Shown piece by piece: positions 11,073 through 22,402 of a DNA stretch of 64,000 nucleotides. Numbering within the stretch: the first letter of the stretch is position 1; each line of letters begins with the position of its first letter. The notes below the pieces were generated by a model. It made no database searches, was not told the DNA's origin, and saw only the letters and a list, made by a program, of their open reading frames with translations. The position numbers and the translations under genes were made by a program. The DNA comes from Marasmius tenuissimus. Lineage: Eukaryota; Basidiomycota; Agaricomycetes; Agaricales; Marasmiaceae. The stretch lies in assembly GCA_029532415.1 (NCBI GenBank), contig JAQOTA010000033.1, forward strand, positions 806,001-870,000, in the 5' to 3' direction.

Positions 11073-11330
11073 TGTTAAATCCGGACTACCGGATATATGG
11101 ACCGTTGTATCGGGCCGCATATATGCTTCAATCGTTTTACTATGATCTATGCTATTCCTAGTCACTCCTGTTATAGAAGATACAGCCACCTCTGTATAGT
11201 ATATAAGTAGCTCTGTATCTACATGCAATACCAGTACTTTTACTACTCTCGTTGCTGCCTCTAAGCCTATCTCCAGGTGAGCTAGTCTGTCCCATGCTGC
11301 CACTGCGTGGGCAGGACCTCTGCCTCAACA
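11073..11330 (+). repeat. 3' LTR of the copia element
   Basis: 258 bp, identical to the 5' LTR except C for T at 11103. It is followed directly by the AGGCC target duplication. Confidence 0.95.
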
Positions 11331-11335
11331 AGGCC

Positions 11336-14300
11336 ACGGGCATTTGAGCTCAAGAGGAGTTCGCCAAACGAAACAATGAAAGTAATCAGCGCGACTACAA
11401 AACCTAAACGTATAGTTTTGCTGACTAATTTTGCTACTCATAGCTTTACTTACTGTCTTAAACAATGCCATTCGTCCCAAAACTCTCTGAGAAGGAAGAA
11501 TCTCTCAATGTTAACCTACAAAACGCGCCTAAACCAGAAAGAGAAACCATATTGAAAGCGCAGTGGCTGAGGATGGCGGTTTTCAAGATCCGGATCTGGT
11601 TTTGACGCTGATGTCATAAGATTTGTGGCACGTTCTTATTTCCTCGCTTGTGTTTGATACAGCCCAGCAAGTTCCGTAATGTTTTCCATATATTGTCCAC
11701 ATTTCTGGGTTATGCAAATGACCTTCGTCGCAGCGTCGAGAGTTTGACAAGAGATGACTGTAAAATGGTGGCACACCTGTTGTGGACATAACCATGAGAC
11801 AAAGCAGACGGAATCAAGGCTACTGAGCACATAAACACGAGAAGTGCTGACCAAATCCATTCTCACGCCTGTGAAAACGAAAACGAAAACCTGAAAACAG
11901 CGAAATTAATTTTGTCCGGTACGGACACGCATAGAATTCACACCATCTACTGCTGGGAATATTCGGGAGAGTGAAGTCGGTTTACGGCCGGTAATGTATA
12001 TACTACCGTAAATAGTAAACATTCCTGGGCGGAAATAATGGCGTGAACATAAAAGATTCACGGTCGGGACTCGGGAATCTGCCCGTAAAACACCCTACCC
12101 GCTCAAGATCAGCCAGAATAAGAGGGTAACGTGTTTTACAGGCAACTTCGCGACTGCGAATCTCATCCATTCGTCGCACGGGAATGCTCACCATTTACGG
12201 CCGTAGATGGTGACTCTGAGCATTATCTATGGTATTACCGGACGCGAATCAGCCTTCTTCTCTCAGATTTTCCCATGGCGAATGGTGTGTACTCCCTGGC
12301 CCGGTGATTCTTTCCTTTCTCGACTCCTTTCATGACTGATTTCATGGCCTAGAAAAGCCAATTGGCGCCCCGTGTAAACGCAATGTCTTGACATTCCCTC
12401 ACCGCTGTAACTCTAAGCTGCGATATTACTCTGGACTGAAAAGCCACACAGTCCTCGTTCAAGCTGTAAACGGACCAGCAGTAGGTGTCTATGCTTACAG
12501 AGTCCTTTCATCCCCAATGTACGCCGTATAACATTTTTGCGGGCTGGGTGTTGTGGCTACATCAACGAGCATCAGCGGTGCCTCGGTGACAAAAGGGATC
12601 CACGTGCATCGCCTCCTTATGTTCGTATACACGAGCATATATGCTCATGGCGGAACTCCAACCCATATTACGCGCCTGACCAGTGCGACGCTCAAGCTTG
12701 GCGTTCTGAATCGTACGTGGTTGTCTTCCAATTTGGTCCTGTGGGCTTGATCTCTCTCATCTGTATCTAACGGCGGACGAACTGCGAAAGTTTGGTCCAG
12801 TCCACTGTGACCTGTCTAATGCCGCCTTGGACGAGCGAGCTATTTGATAGCGAGAAACGAAGAGGAACTAAATAAAGAGGTGAGTGAATGGAAGTTTACC
12901 GGTACCTCTTTTACTCATTGAAAATAGCACTTCACTAGCCCCTCGCATTCGAATGAAACATCCCAGACTCCCATTCTGCAAGAGTATCTACGGTCGGAAT
13001 ACCAACAATCTCGTCATTTGCATATCATATTTTCTTGATCACATGTGTATCTCGATAGTGTCTGTGTTCCAAAGTCGAAGGAAGCCGACTCTCAGAGTGT
13101 AAGCGTAATCAAGGAACTCGGGTGAAGGGGTATAATATATGGAGTACCTTCAACTTGAATGAGGCGACGACGGATCACAAATAAGGCTAGCTACGTACCG
13201 TACCGATCAAGTTGCGCCGATTGATTTCAGAGAGCGAGGCAGTAGTTTGGACACGACGGTGGATATGTGGGAGTAAAATTTGAAATTTCTCGCCCGAGTT
13301 TATAGTGTTAAACTATCGGACTATCGGACGATGGCTTGCAGTTGGGTCTCTATGGCGAGATATAACCATTGCCTTGTCATATCTTGAACGTTTACTCATG
13401 AGATCAGAGTGGATAGGAATTCCGAAGCAAAGAAGTTTAATCGAGGTAGAACTCGTGGTTCCGAGAAGAGTATATCCTTTTTAACACCTGAAGATATCTT
13501 TTTTCCTGATGGTTCGAACCTGGGAAAGGGGACTAGTACATCTTGAGCTTGAGTTTTGGCAATACTAGCCATAGAAAGTTCCTAAGTTGTCGTATAGTGG
13601 CGCACATCTCGAATGCGGCTTCAAGGGGAAGAGGAAAGATGAGCTACCCCTAACCTTAGAGGCAAATGCTGGAGAAGGTTCGCGGCCCGGGCCCGGGTCG
13701 CTTTTGCTAAAGCTCCTTGAACGCTCACGACCATCATCAACTCCAGGACCAGTAACTGCAAAACGTCGCCGATCAGTTATCTCTAAAGCTTTCAAAGGCG
13801 TGACTCTCGTCACAAGAATGATTTAAACTCAGGTATCATACACCTCACCTGGCTCGTACCCATTGTCTGATTCAACGACACGTCGAGGGGCATACAACTA
13901 TCTTGCTTCAACTCGATGATAACAACTTCATCCAGGTTTGTTTTTATTTCTCTTTCGAAATCCACGATTTATGATCCATCGTAATTTGTTAGGACGCAAA
14001 CGCGACCGAGCTATGTCCGGGTGTTGCGATTTGGGCTGGCCTGCAGTGCCAGTGAAGGCAAAAAAGAGACAAAACGACTGAATCCATCGTACGTACTCAT
14101 TGCATTAGCTTCGTTTTAGTTCTCGATACTGACAATCCTCTGAAACCTAGCTAGTTGTAATCACCTGAATACCAATTCTCTCAACTAGCTCTGGGCAAAC
14201 CAAAGACTTTTGTCGTTGCATCGTTCCTTTTAGCTTCCAATGGTTCGACTTGGAGACTGGCTGCTGCCATTTTGTCTCGATGAGGAGGCGCTGAACTAGA

Positions 14301-15372
14301 GAAAGAAGAGGGGCTTCTTGCACGCTCTCTGGTGAATGGAACTCGAGGACGCGTGAGTAAAAATTGTTGTTTCCATCGTGGCGATACCTAATGTGATTGT
14401 ATTTTGTTTAAATTTGTGATATACATTCAAGTGACGGACCATGTCCACTAACGGCATCTTTTAGGTTGCTGGGTGTATTTTCCTCTTGTTTTGGAGACTT
14501 TTGTTCATGCGAGTCTCCAGAACTGTGCGAGAACAGAACTACTCCAGCTTACTGACAGAACTGCTTCCGACACCCTCAACAAAACCGTGGCTCCCACATA
14601 GTCGGCCTGGTGCCTTACATGTACATCTCACTGGGCATCGCGCTCGGACCCCTCGTGCACAACTACCCAAGCCTTTTGCCACCATCCTCGAACATATCTC
14701 ACGATGCGGGGATATCTCGGACTATTTTACGAAACAGTACAAAAAATCGGTTAGATTATCTCAAGTGCTCGAGGGGGATGGGAAGGGAGGAGGCTTCGAC
14801 GTAGGCTCAGGGGCTCAGCTTGGGACGCTGGTTTTCGCCACTCGTGTTGTTAGCAAGAGAAGGAAGGGTCCGATCAGAGAAGAAACGGCCCGAGTCCCAA
14901 TTCAGAGCGACAGCTATCATCTCCTGGGCCTCTGGCCGGTTCTGAATAAGCAACACTTCTACGAATGACGGAGGGGGACTTAGAGCACGGCTTGCGTCGT
15001 TTTGACTGCTGGAATGGGATTCGGGACGTAGACGGGTCGTAATGTGGGTCATCCACGCGCCCAATGTGCGACTATAGATGCCTACTGCTAGTTCACTTAC
15101 AGCGGCTCAAATCAGTACCAGATTCTCTCAGTCCACTGATATCACAGCTCAATTACAGAGGTGAAGGAATATCAAGACATCGCACTTAGCCATCAGAGGT
15201 CGACCGGACGGAGATAAATATCATGTTTATACTTTGGAAAACAAGGAAAATACATATGCCATAGCTTTGACGTGAATGGCCCGATGTGCTTGGAGGTCGA
15301 ATGTCAATTCGTGAAATTCGTGGGTCGTGTCAAATGGAAAACACTCCCATTGACAGCAAGTCTTGAAACTGT
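11336..15372. other. 4 kb with no supportable gene
   Basis: Open frames here are short, start with non-ATG codons or overlap on both strands, and none shows a recognisable domain or a consistent splice chain. The longest, 14486-14968 on the plus strand, has no family features. The stretch may be decayed sequence or regulatory spacer. No tRNA, LTR or terminal inverted repeat was recognised. Confidence 0.5.
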
Positions 15373-16748
15373 CTAAAGCGCCCTCGGCGAGCTACTCAGA
15401 CGTGCGTTCATCCCTTTCTCCTCATCGTGAGTGCTAATGTCTCCCATTTCATTTTCAGCTGTGCTGGAAGGTAATTCGGATTGTGCCTCGACGTCGCGCG
15501 CTTGAGACCCAGTTTGAGCAGGAACCGTCGCCGCTCCGGCGCTCAAGTTGAATCTCAATGTAGATAAGGCACCTGCTTCTCGAGCAGTATGGTTTCGCAG
15601 GGTATTGAGGACTTGAGAGCGAACGATCATAAGGGCGGGGGCGATTCCCTACAGTTTCAAGGTCAGTTATGCCAACCATCGGGCCGAATTATAAATTCAT
15701 GTCATCGTATGACACTCACCGCGGTTAAACTCACAGTTGGACCGAACTGTATCGGTGTACCTATCTTGCTCTTGCTCTCGTCCAGAGCAAGAAGCACAAA
15801 GCTAAATACGGGATACAGAAGTCCAGACTCGAGGCTTTGAAATTGGTCCAGACAGTCACGACATAAATCCGAACACATAACTTGAGTACGCACATGATAG
15901 CGACAACCCTCCTGTAAAGTCTCTGAGTACCACTGCCGAGGAACTCCCTAGCTTCCCTGGTAAACCACCATATTCTTGACGCTTGAAAAGGGAGTGTGAG
16001 ACGAATTTTGCGGCACCATTGTGTTGCTTACCGGTAAGCACCGTAATCAAGAGGTTAGCCCCCGCATAAGCGCCGCGGTAGACCTGAACCATAATCCGAC
16101 ACATTTCCACGAGTTCAAACCATCTTGGACTGGTATCACCCCCCATGAGGATGGACTGAAGTATCACTAAAGCCAGGCCTAGAGCTGCGGACTCGTTCAG
16201 CTGTGGCAAATTTGCGATGTACGGGAGGTTTTACCGTTGATTAACAAAGTGAGCACAAACAAAATTCCAATGCGTCTGTTGCAATTCCAGATTACGTAGC
16301 ATCTGTGCACCTTCGTGGGAACGAAGTATAATATTTTCTTAGCCGAACTCAGAAAACGGATAGAAAGTAATCAATACCAGCATTATATCCGCAAGGAAGC
16401 TGGCAAAATGAGTTTGGCGTGAGACTCTTCCGCAGATAAGTGCACGGAACGCGAAAAGAAGTTTACTCACTTGCAGATGATAGACATACTATCGACGATT
16501 GTCCTTCGAGCCAATCAGAGTCAAGGAAAGGCGTAAGTAATGGCGGATTGACCTACCATTCTACGACGCGAAGCCGATCAGGGCTCAACATGTTTTCCCG
16601 AAAACCGGTATAATCTTCTGTCTGTAGAGCAGTGAAGAGTAAGGACATCTCGCGAGCCGCATCATGCGTGAAGAAGACAATCATGACCGTCTCGGCTACA
16701 AACAACAGCACGGTCGACCAGACACCAGAACAAATGTCAGCTGTTTCT

Positions 16749-16890
16749 GACCGCTCATGAGCGCCAAAATCGCTCGTGAGCGGTCATGAGCGCTGTGAGC
16801 CTCGGGGCTACTCACAAGCGCATACGGGACACCTTTTTTTTCACGAGCGCTCGTGAGCACTGCAAGGCTCACAGTGCTCGTGAACAAAAC
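16749..16890. repeat. Left cluster of GCTCATGAGC/GCTCGTGAGC palindromes
   Basis: It begins with a 15-bp inverted repeat (one mismatch) around CCAAAAT, followed by several more self-complementary units such as CACGAGCGCTCGTGAGC. The same motif family recurs at 18332-18480. Confidence 0.8.
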
Positions 16891-17235
16891 GGTTTTCTTG
16901 AGCTCACATGAACTACGCTGTTCTCATGTTTGCACATGAGCATGTCAGGAAGGAGTAAAAAAAAATATTAATTCAGACACAAATTTCTACTATAGCTGGT
17001 ATACAAGATGTAGTTAGGATACAAGAATACATATATTATATTGGTTACTGGTCTACACTCAGGTTCGTCATCGACACCCTCACCACACTCAGTTGATGGC
17101 CGCCGTAAGGTCTTCTTATCATGCAGCCCTGGATGAGTGGGTTTATCATCAGCGATGTCTTTCAGAATGAGAAGTCGCAAACTAAAACATACCTTTGATA
17201 CGTGTATCCTTCCGAGGGCAAGTGAGAACACTAGT

Positions 17236-17335
17236 GGGCCAGTGATGAGACGGGACGAGATGGGAGTAGATGGACGCAATGGGAGTAGAGGGACGAGATG
17301 GGAGTAGAGGGGGGAGATGGGGGATGGAGGGGATT
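17236..17335. repeat. Purine-rich minisatellite
   Basis: Imperfect tandem copies of a roughly 21-bp unit, GGGACGAGATGGGAGTAGAGG, degrade rightwards into G-rich sequence. It lies inside the palindrome-ended insertion. Confidence 0.6.
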
Positions 17336-18331
17336 GGCGAAACTGCCAGGTATATATGGACGTTGAAGGTGGTCCGTGCGCCGCATCTCTAACCAAAATA
17401 AGTAATCTCAGCCAGCCAGCCTCATCATGACGTCGATGCACGGACCTCCATTGATGTCACGTTCTGTCGAGGTGCACGTCCCAACATCTGGTTTGTGCTG
17501 TGCTCAACTCCAATTTCTGGGTGGTCCTGGCAAAAAAAAAAGTCAGCTAAACAGTCAGAGGAGAGCTGAAAGACACGTACTAGCACATCCTCATGTCAAC
17601 TCAACCCCTCTAGACCCTAATGAACCACGTCTTCTAGACTCGAGAGCTGAGCCGCGAGCGGCATAATTTTTTTGTTGTGTGGACCTGACAACAAGTTGCG
17701 TGTTCCGAGAGTTCAAAGTACGTGCATGTACTTTCAACCTTCCAAAACAAATCATGGACTACAAGATTCCATCAGCTCCAAGTGTTCAAAAAGCATGAGG
17801 TCAAGTCTACGCACGCTGATCTCCCAAGTCTGCTGTGTCAAATCAACATGGTTCCACGCGTGATTGGCGGGCTGATGTCCCCTAGTGTAAACTTCCCCAA
17901 CCTGGTCGCCGTAAGCTCCGTTGTCAAAGAGGCTCAGCACTGTTAGAGTCGCGTGAAGGGAGATGACGGGTGCCGGGGAAAATGTTGAGTTGTGAGCGAC
18001 AACGGAGCTTCGGGTGATCGCAATTCTTGGGTGTCTGTAGGAGCTCTGGAGTCTGGGGTGGGGCGAAGACGTTAAAAAGGTGGAGGAGGTTTGGTTGGAT
18101 TGCCGAAAAAAAATTTCGTTCAGAAGCCAGTGGTGGTTGCGTTTCAGAAGCCGGATAAAGGTGGCTATGCAGTCCGCGTGGCCTGATATTGCTCACGCGA
18201 TGTCCATTTCGTCTAACGCCCAGCAGAAATTTGAGTGCCGGGCGTTACTGGCGTCAGTGTAAGACTTACCCAAGGTCCAAGAATCGCACAACTCCGATGT
18301 GATTGTGTCAAGCTCAGAGTATTTTGTTGTG

Positions 18332-18480
18332 GACCGCTTGTGAGCGCTCAGGGACCGGCCCGAGTCTCGCGGCTGCTCATGAGCGCTCATGCATAGCCCG
18401 GCTGCTTATGAGCGCTCATATGCAGCCCACTTGCTCCTGACCGCTCATAAGCGCCATAATCGCTCATGAGCGATCAGGAG
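18332..18480. repeat. Right cluster of GCTCATGAGC palindromes
   Basis: Repeated CTCATGAGCGCTCATGC-type units end in a 20-bp inverted repeat (two mismatches) around loop CCATAAT at 18434-18480. Its loop and orientation match the left cluster, so the two hairpins are direct copies. Confidence 0.8.
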
Positions 18481-18810
18481 CTTAGTACACTTTTTCTGGT
18501 GCGAGGTATAGCCTGTGCGGTGTTGCTCTTTGCGTAGAATCATGCCGAGATCTCGTCAAAATGTTTATGCATAATATGAAAAGGAGAGTATAGAAGCCTT
18601 TCACGGTAGAGAGTTAGCCACGTGGGATTCACTGTGATCACTGAATGGTCCAACCGTAAGCAAAGAATATGGCCTAGAATGTCAGCTCAGTACTTTGTGA
18701 CAGACATTCAAACTTTAACGAGGTACACGACTCACTGAAAATGTTGCAATCGGGCGCACCACAACATAAGTTACTGAGAAAACCTGGGAGATGGTGGAAT
18801 TAGGGCTCAT

Positions 18811-21170
18811 AATTCCCGAGGTCAAGAATATAAGCCTCTTGATGGGACAAGAGCGAGGAGTGGGGGTGATAGTAAGTATCCCCTCCTGCTTTATAGCACC
18901 CAGAGCGGAGATATTTTGATCTCGCTGAACTTGTCCGTTTCTGGGATACCGGAACAAGATTATAACGTCGGTTTATCCACAAAAACCGAGAGGAGTACAC
19001 CGGGTTCGCCTGGCGACGATAAAGAAATGGCGATGCAAGGACCGAAGTCGTCTCCCGATGGCGAAACTTGTAACATCGCAGTGGGGTTGTTGTGACTGTG
19101 GCAGCTAGAAGAGCCACAATCTGAGCGGGTTTATGGTTCCTCTTGGCCGGCTCACCAGAGTTGTCGCTCTGGTCGATATGACTTTGGCCAGCCAGCAGTG
19201 GCATCATGCGTTGTGACCCTCTACGAATTTGAGGAATCCAAGAATGGGTCAAACTTCGCGCTCAGGGAGAGAAGGAAGGTGATCGTAAATCGTTTGCAAC
19301 AGTTGCATGTAGATCTATTCTAGTAGTTGATTACAGCGTGTTGAAACCTCCTACTAGAGCAGGGTGATGATAGACTTACTTGGTGCACAAAGCTGTAGGG
19401 CGGTCGCCGGCGATACATGGAAGCCATCATGACAGTGCTCCGTACTTGTGGATAGGAACAATCCGAGGCTAAGAGATCTTGCGCGCTCCGGGCGATATTA
19501 TTGTTAGGAAATACATCCGTTAGGATGATAGGTTTTTCCTCTCCTACAACCATACACTCTACTTCGGCTTCGGCCGCTACAATGTGGTCCACAGCAGTCT
19601 TGCTTGGCGAGAACGGGATCAGCGAGTCACCGACTCTGGAGAGGTCCGTTCAAGCTCACACCATGTCTGGTCGGGTCTTTGGGAAAGGACCACTGTGACT
19701 CGGTCCGAGATGGCACCCGAAATGAAACTTTCTTGTCCTGTTCCGATGTAACGAGGTGGCACATTCTCAGGGGATGAGGAAGTCGACCACGAAGCCATCT
19801 AGGAATAAGCCTATAGGAACGGCTGGGCATATGTGCCTCTCTATCTCGTCTACGAGATAATAAAGTTCCTAAGTCTCCCTTTGAGAGGTTGGGACCGATG
19901 CGTGTGGTCATACCTGAGAGGAAGATACATTTCGTAGACAAGCTCTTCATGAGATAGTGAGTAAGGGATCGCACACCTGTGCCGTCCGAGTCAGAGTCAG
20001 AGTCAGATTCCTTATCCGCGAAAGCCTCGCGCCCGAGCGTAATGGACATGCTGTTCATAAGTGCTGCTGTCCTTCGACATAACCTCTTCGTTCTAGACAC
20101 CAGCAAGACACCCGTTGGTAGACTGTATAGGTTCGAAAGTGCCAGCCGTCGGAAGGAAAGCGCTCTGCAACTACACGTACACCTGTGCTTTTGAAAGGCC
20201 AGCGCCGAATACAGACCATCAAGAATACCTAAATCCTTGAGTTTTGAGCACACTACCGACAATTAGTAGACAAGTCATTCTGTTGAGATGCCTGCACGGC
20301 TACTGTACCTCGCTGGCCGATACTTGCTTGGGCCGCTGTAACGCGGTCCACTGTGGTCTGCCTGCAGCTTGTCGAAAATAGCATCAGCGAGCCGCCAGTT
20401 CCAGAGGGTTCGTCCGGAGTCGTACCATGTTCTAAGGGCCGCTCTAGCTCATTTCCGAGATGGCATCCGAGATGAGGCGATCTGGAAGATCAAGCACGGA
20501 GCTGGGGGTATGATCCAGGGGGGCCGGCCTAGCAAAATTTGTCCGTCTCGTTCCCGGACTACGAAGGGCGATAATACGATCGGCCATATCTGAGGACAAA
20601 CAAACGTTGTGAATAGGCCCTTCAGACAGCAAGGAACGGATCGCGTACCTGTGCCATCTTGAACTCATTGTCCGCGAGAGCCCCGCGCCCAAATGTGATG
20701 GGTATGCCGTTGAGTACTCTTCGACTGTTGAAGTCTGACAGCATGCCTTTTTGATTCTAGACGTTAGCAGAGCGCCCGTTGCTGGGCTGGAGAGATCTCA
20801 AGACGAGCACCGGTCGGCGTAAGGGAAGTGTGATGCCTCATGCCCTTACCTCCGAAAGGCACTTGTGCGGACTGGGGGCACCACTGAATGCAGGCCGTAG
20901 AGAACCTCTGCACTATCGAGGTCTCGAGCATGGCATTGAACACCAGACACACCATTCTGATGAGATACCTCCACAGCTGCTGAACATCGCTAGTGGTTGT
21001 GCAAAGTTCGATCGCCTTCCTGATGTGGTGTTTTCTGGGCACCTTCCGGGTCACCAATAGGACTGTGAGCTGGAAGAAATAAGATAGAGATACTGGATGG
21101 TACATGGCATTGTACAAGTGCAAAAAAATGCGTCGGCGAGAACTGCAACGATAGGTGGAATTTAAGACAG
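18811..21170 (-). other. Decayed coding sequence with a diverged internal duplication
   Basis: Conceptual minus-strand peptides from about 20100-19690 and 20740-20390 resemble each other (SMSITLGREAFAD versus GIPITFGRGALAD, each followed by an intron-like gap and a related second segment). Both carry stops and frame changes. A clean open stretch at 19592-19380 (DHIVAAEAEVECMVVGEEK) could be another exon. No family was recognised and no continuous model can be built. It reads as a duplicated, degenerating gene. Confidence 0.4.
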
Positions 21171-21728
21171 CTAGGATGAAGATCCTCCGACCTCTGAGAA
21201 AGAGAAATGAGTTCCGGGTGTCCAGTGCAGCATGGAAAGGTGGCTCACGCTCAACCATAACATCGATAGTATCTGTCGGTGGCGAATGACCGCTTCAGTT
21301 CAATGTCTTTCTCAAGTGCAAAGCGACGCGTACCGTTGTCCTCCATGTCCAGTGATGCCGGCGTGTCCGTATCGTTTATCCGTGCGCCGTCGTACAAGAA
21401 ACTGAAGAAAAAAACGCGTTTATCGCTCACAAATGAGCGACTTTGATGTTGTACAGCAGCGACAGTACAACGCACCGGATACTGTTGACATCCTTCCCAA
21501 CTTTGCTGGCATACGCTCCTTGCAGCTTGCTCAACTTCGTACTCCGTTTGATCTTAAAGAAGACCTCGTCTCCTTGCGAACTAACAACCTGCAAAACCGA
21601 ACATGGGCCACTGATCAAAAACCCGAAAAGTCAGATCATGTACGAACCTTGACGTTGATTGGGGCATTTCCATCCTCGGCTTTGACTTCGTCTTGACCAA
21701 TTGGTACGTTTTGCTCTTCGTCAGCCAT
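21171..21728 (-). CDS. SMT3: SUMO (ubiquitin-like modifier)
   Basis: Encodes the small ubiquitin-like modifier that is conjugated to lysines of nuclear and other proteins. Five exons (21728-21648, 21588-21476, 21401-21334, 21272-21249, 21193-21171) give 102 aa. Exon 1 starts MADEEQNVPIG. The beta-grasp core carries VVSSQGDEVFFKIKR, KLSKLQGAYA, FLYDGARI and DTPASLDMEDN. The conserved end DTIDVMVEQVGG is assembled only when the 24-nt fourth exon is joined to the last exon, which supplies the diglycine needed for conjugation, followed by three serines that processing would remove. All introns are GT-AG. It is divergent from the MDP1 gene, with 674 bp between start codons. Confidence 0.95.
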
Positions 21729-22402
21729 CGTTTTCGAGAGTAAGAGGATTAGGTTTGAGGGAGGAAATTAAGAATGACCAGTCGACGACAGAAGTCAAAC
21801 GGATTATATAGCTGCTTATGTAATTCAGGCCACCCTATTGCCGTTCCTAGCAGACGCCCATCGAGCGCCCACTTTGCTTTGCTTTGTTCTTCCACCCCGC
21901 GCCGCTCGCTGCGACGTTCTTCGGGCTATATCATCCGACTCTCCTGTGTCAAAATTTGCATTCGCTATCTGATAACACCCAGGATCAAGCTTCCGTCTAT
22001 CAATGTCTCTCGTTCTTGCCCTCAAGAGTCAATCTATCCAGTACCCGGTGATGCCACTCCCAAGCAGTGCCACAAGTTCTCGAACATTCTACTCTCTCTC
22101 AATTGTCGACCTACGGAAGGCGGCCCCAGCGTGGGCGAACATCGTCCAGAACAGCATTTTGACTGGCAGTCACAAGGATTCGATTGACTCATACATTGAC
22201 GGTCAATGGTGTATAAAGTGAGTCGTATAACTAGGGTATATGTTCCCGTAGTTTAGGTCACTGATTTTGACCCCAATATCTGCCCTCCCGCTCGACGAAG
22301 TAGCTAAGTCTCGAGGACATGCAACTACCTTCCCTTCGTACTTTGCCTTTTCGCAACCATGGTACGACTTCGAGGGCACCCAATTCGACCAAGGCCGTTA
22401 AA
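21729..22402. promoter_or_regulatory. Shared intergenic region between SUMO and MDP1 genes
   Basis: Start codons of two divergent genes flank this 674-bp stretch, so it must hold both promoters. A 72-codon plus-strand frame starting at ATG 22003 has no recognised relatives or splice signals, and I do not call it a gene. No distinct promoter element was picked out. Confidence 0.45.

Larger units (their letters stand above)
5239..11335 (+). mobile_element. Full-length Ty1/copia LTR retrotransposon with target-site duplication
   Basis: A 6,087-bp element (5244-11330) is flanked by the 5-bp duplication AGGCC (5239-5243 and 11331-11335). The two 258-bp LTRs differ at one position (T at 5274, C at 11103), which points to a recent insertion. 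Internal order is primer site, gag, protease, integrase, reverse transcriptase, RNase H and polypurine tract. Integrase preceding RT is the diagnostic copia order. It sits about 180 bp upstream of the start codon of the unknown gene at 2367-5066. A single in-frame TGA at 7768-7770 separates the gag-protease part from the rest. Confidence 0.95.
16742..18498. mobile_element. Non-autonomous DNA transposon-like insertion with palindromic ends
   Basis: 1,741 bp (16750-18490) lies between near-identical 8-bp flanks, TGTTTCTG (16742-16749) and TTTTTCTG (18491-18498). It splits an exon of the membrane-protein gene. Each end carries a hairpin built from GCTCATGAGC-like units: arms 16749-16763 and 16771-16785 around loop CCAAAAT, and arms 18434-18453 and 18461-18480 around loop CCATAAT. 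No transposase frame was seen inside. The 8-bp duplication would suit the hAT superfamily, but the extreme ends are not a clean inverted pair, so the class is open. Confidence 0.6.
15373..18810 (-). pseudogene. Multi-pass membrane protein gene, interrupted by a 1.74 kb insertion
   Basis: A minus-strand multi-exon gene for a hydrophobic protein in the style of the large fungal 7-TM hypothetical families. A likely start is ATG 18810. A later exon reads GFYTLLFILCINIL (about 18590). After the insertion the frame continues STVLLFVAETVMIVFF (about 16700). Further exons carry SAALGLALVILQ and ANLLITVLT (16200-16040), then RIWWFTREAREFLG (about 15970), ESGLLYPVFSFVLLAL (about 15830) and, after a GTGAGT..TGTAG intron, GIAPALMIVRSQ (about 15640). 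The tail is cytoplasmic-looking and hydrophilic. Exons between 16250 and 16560 are uncertain. The element at 16750-18490 splits an exon. Joining the flanks across the target duplication keeps the frame, so the gene was intact until recently. No function is claimed. Confidence 0.55.

Noticed and set aside
13505..13525. GGTTCGAACC resembling a tRNA T-arm
   Set aside because: The flanks do not pair as a 5-bp stem, and no acceptor, D or anticodon arm could be placed around it.
14486..14968. 160-codon plus-strand frame as a gene
   Set aside because: It starts in a weak context, has no recognisable domain, and a minus-strand frame of similar quality overlaps it.
16749..18480. Repeated GCTCATGAGC units as a CRISPR-like array
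   Set aside because: Spacing is irregular, no unique spacers separate fixed repeats, and the organism is a eukaryote. They are palindromic element ends.
16722..18495. The palindrome-rich segment as a large ordinary intron of the membrane-protein gene
   Set aside because: A GT..AG pair can be drawn (GTGTAC to AAACAG), but it leaves the exon phases mismatched. The duplicated 8-bp flanks and frame-restoring join favour an insertion. RNA data would settle it.
21251..21258. SUMO ending in an extended tail without diglycine, with the last intron read as coding
   Set aside because: A GTGAGC..CTCAG intron at 21248-21194 restores the family ending EQVGG, so the extended tail is an unspliced artefact.
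22003..22221. 72-codon frame between SUMO and MDP1 as a small gene
   Set aside because: Another frame on the same strand is open over the same bases, no conserved features are visible, and it lies in a required promoter region.
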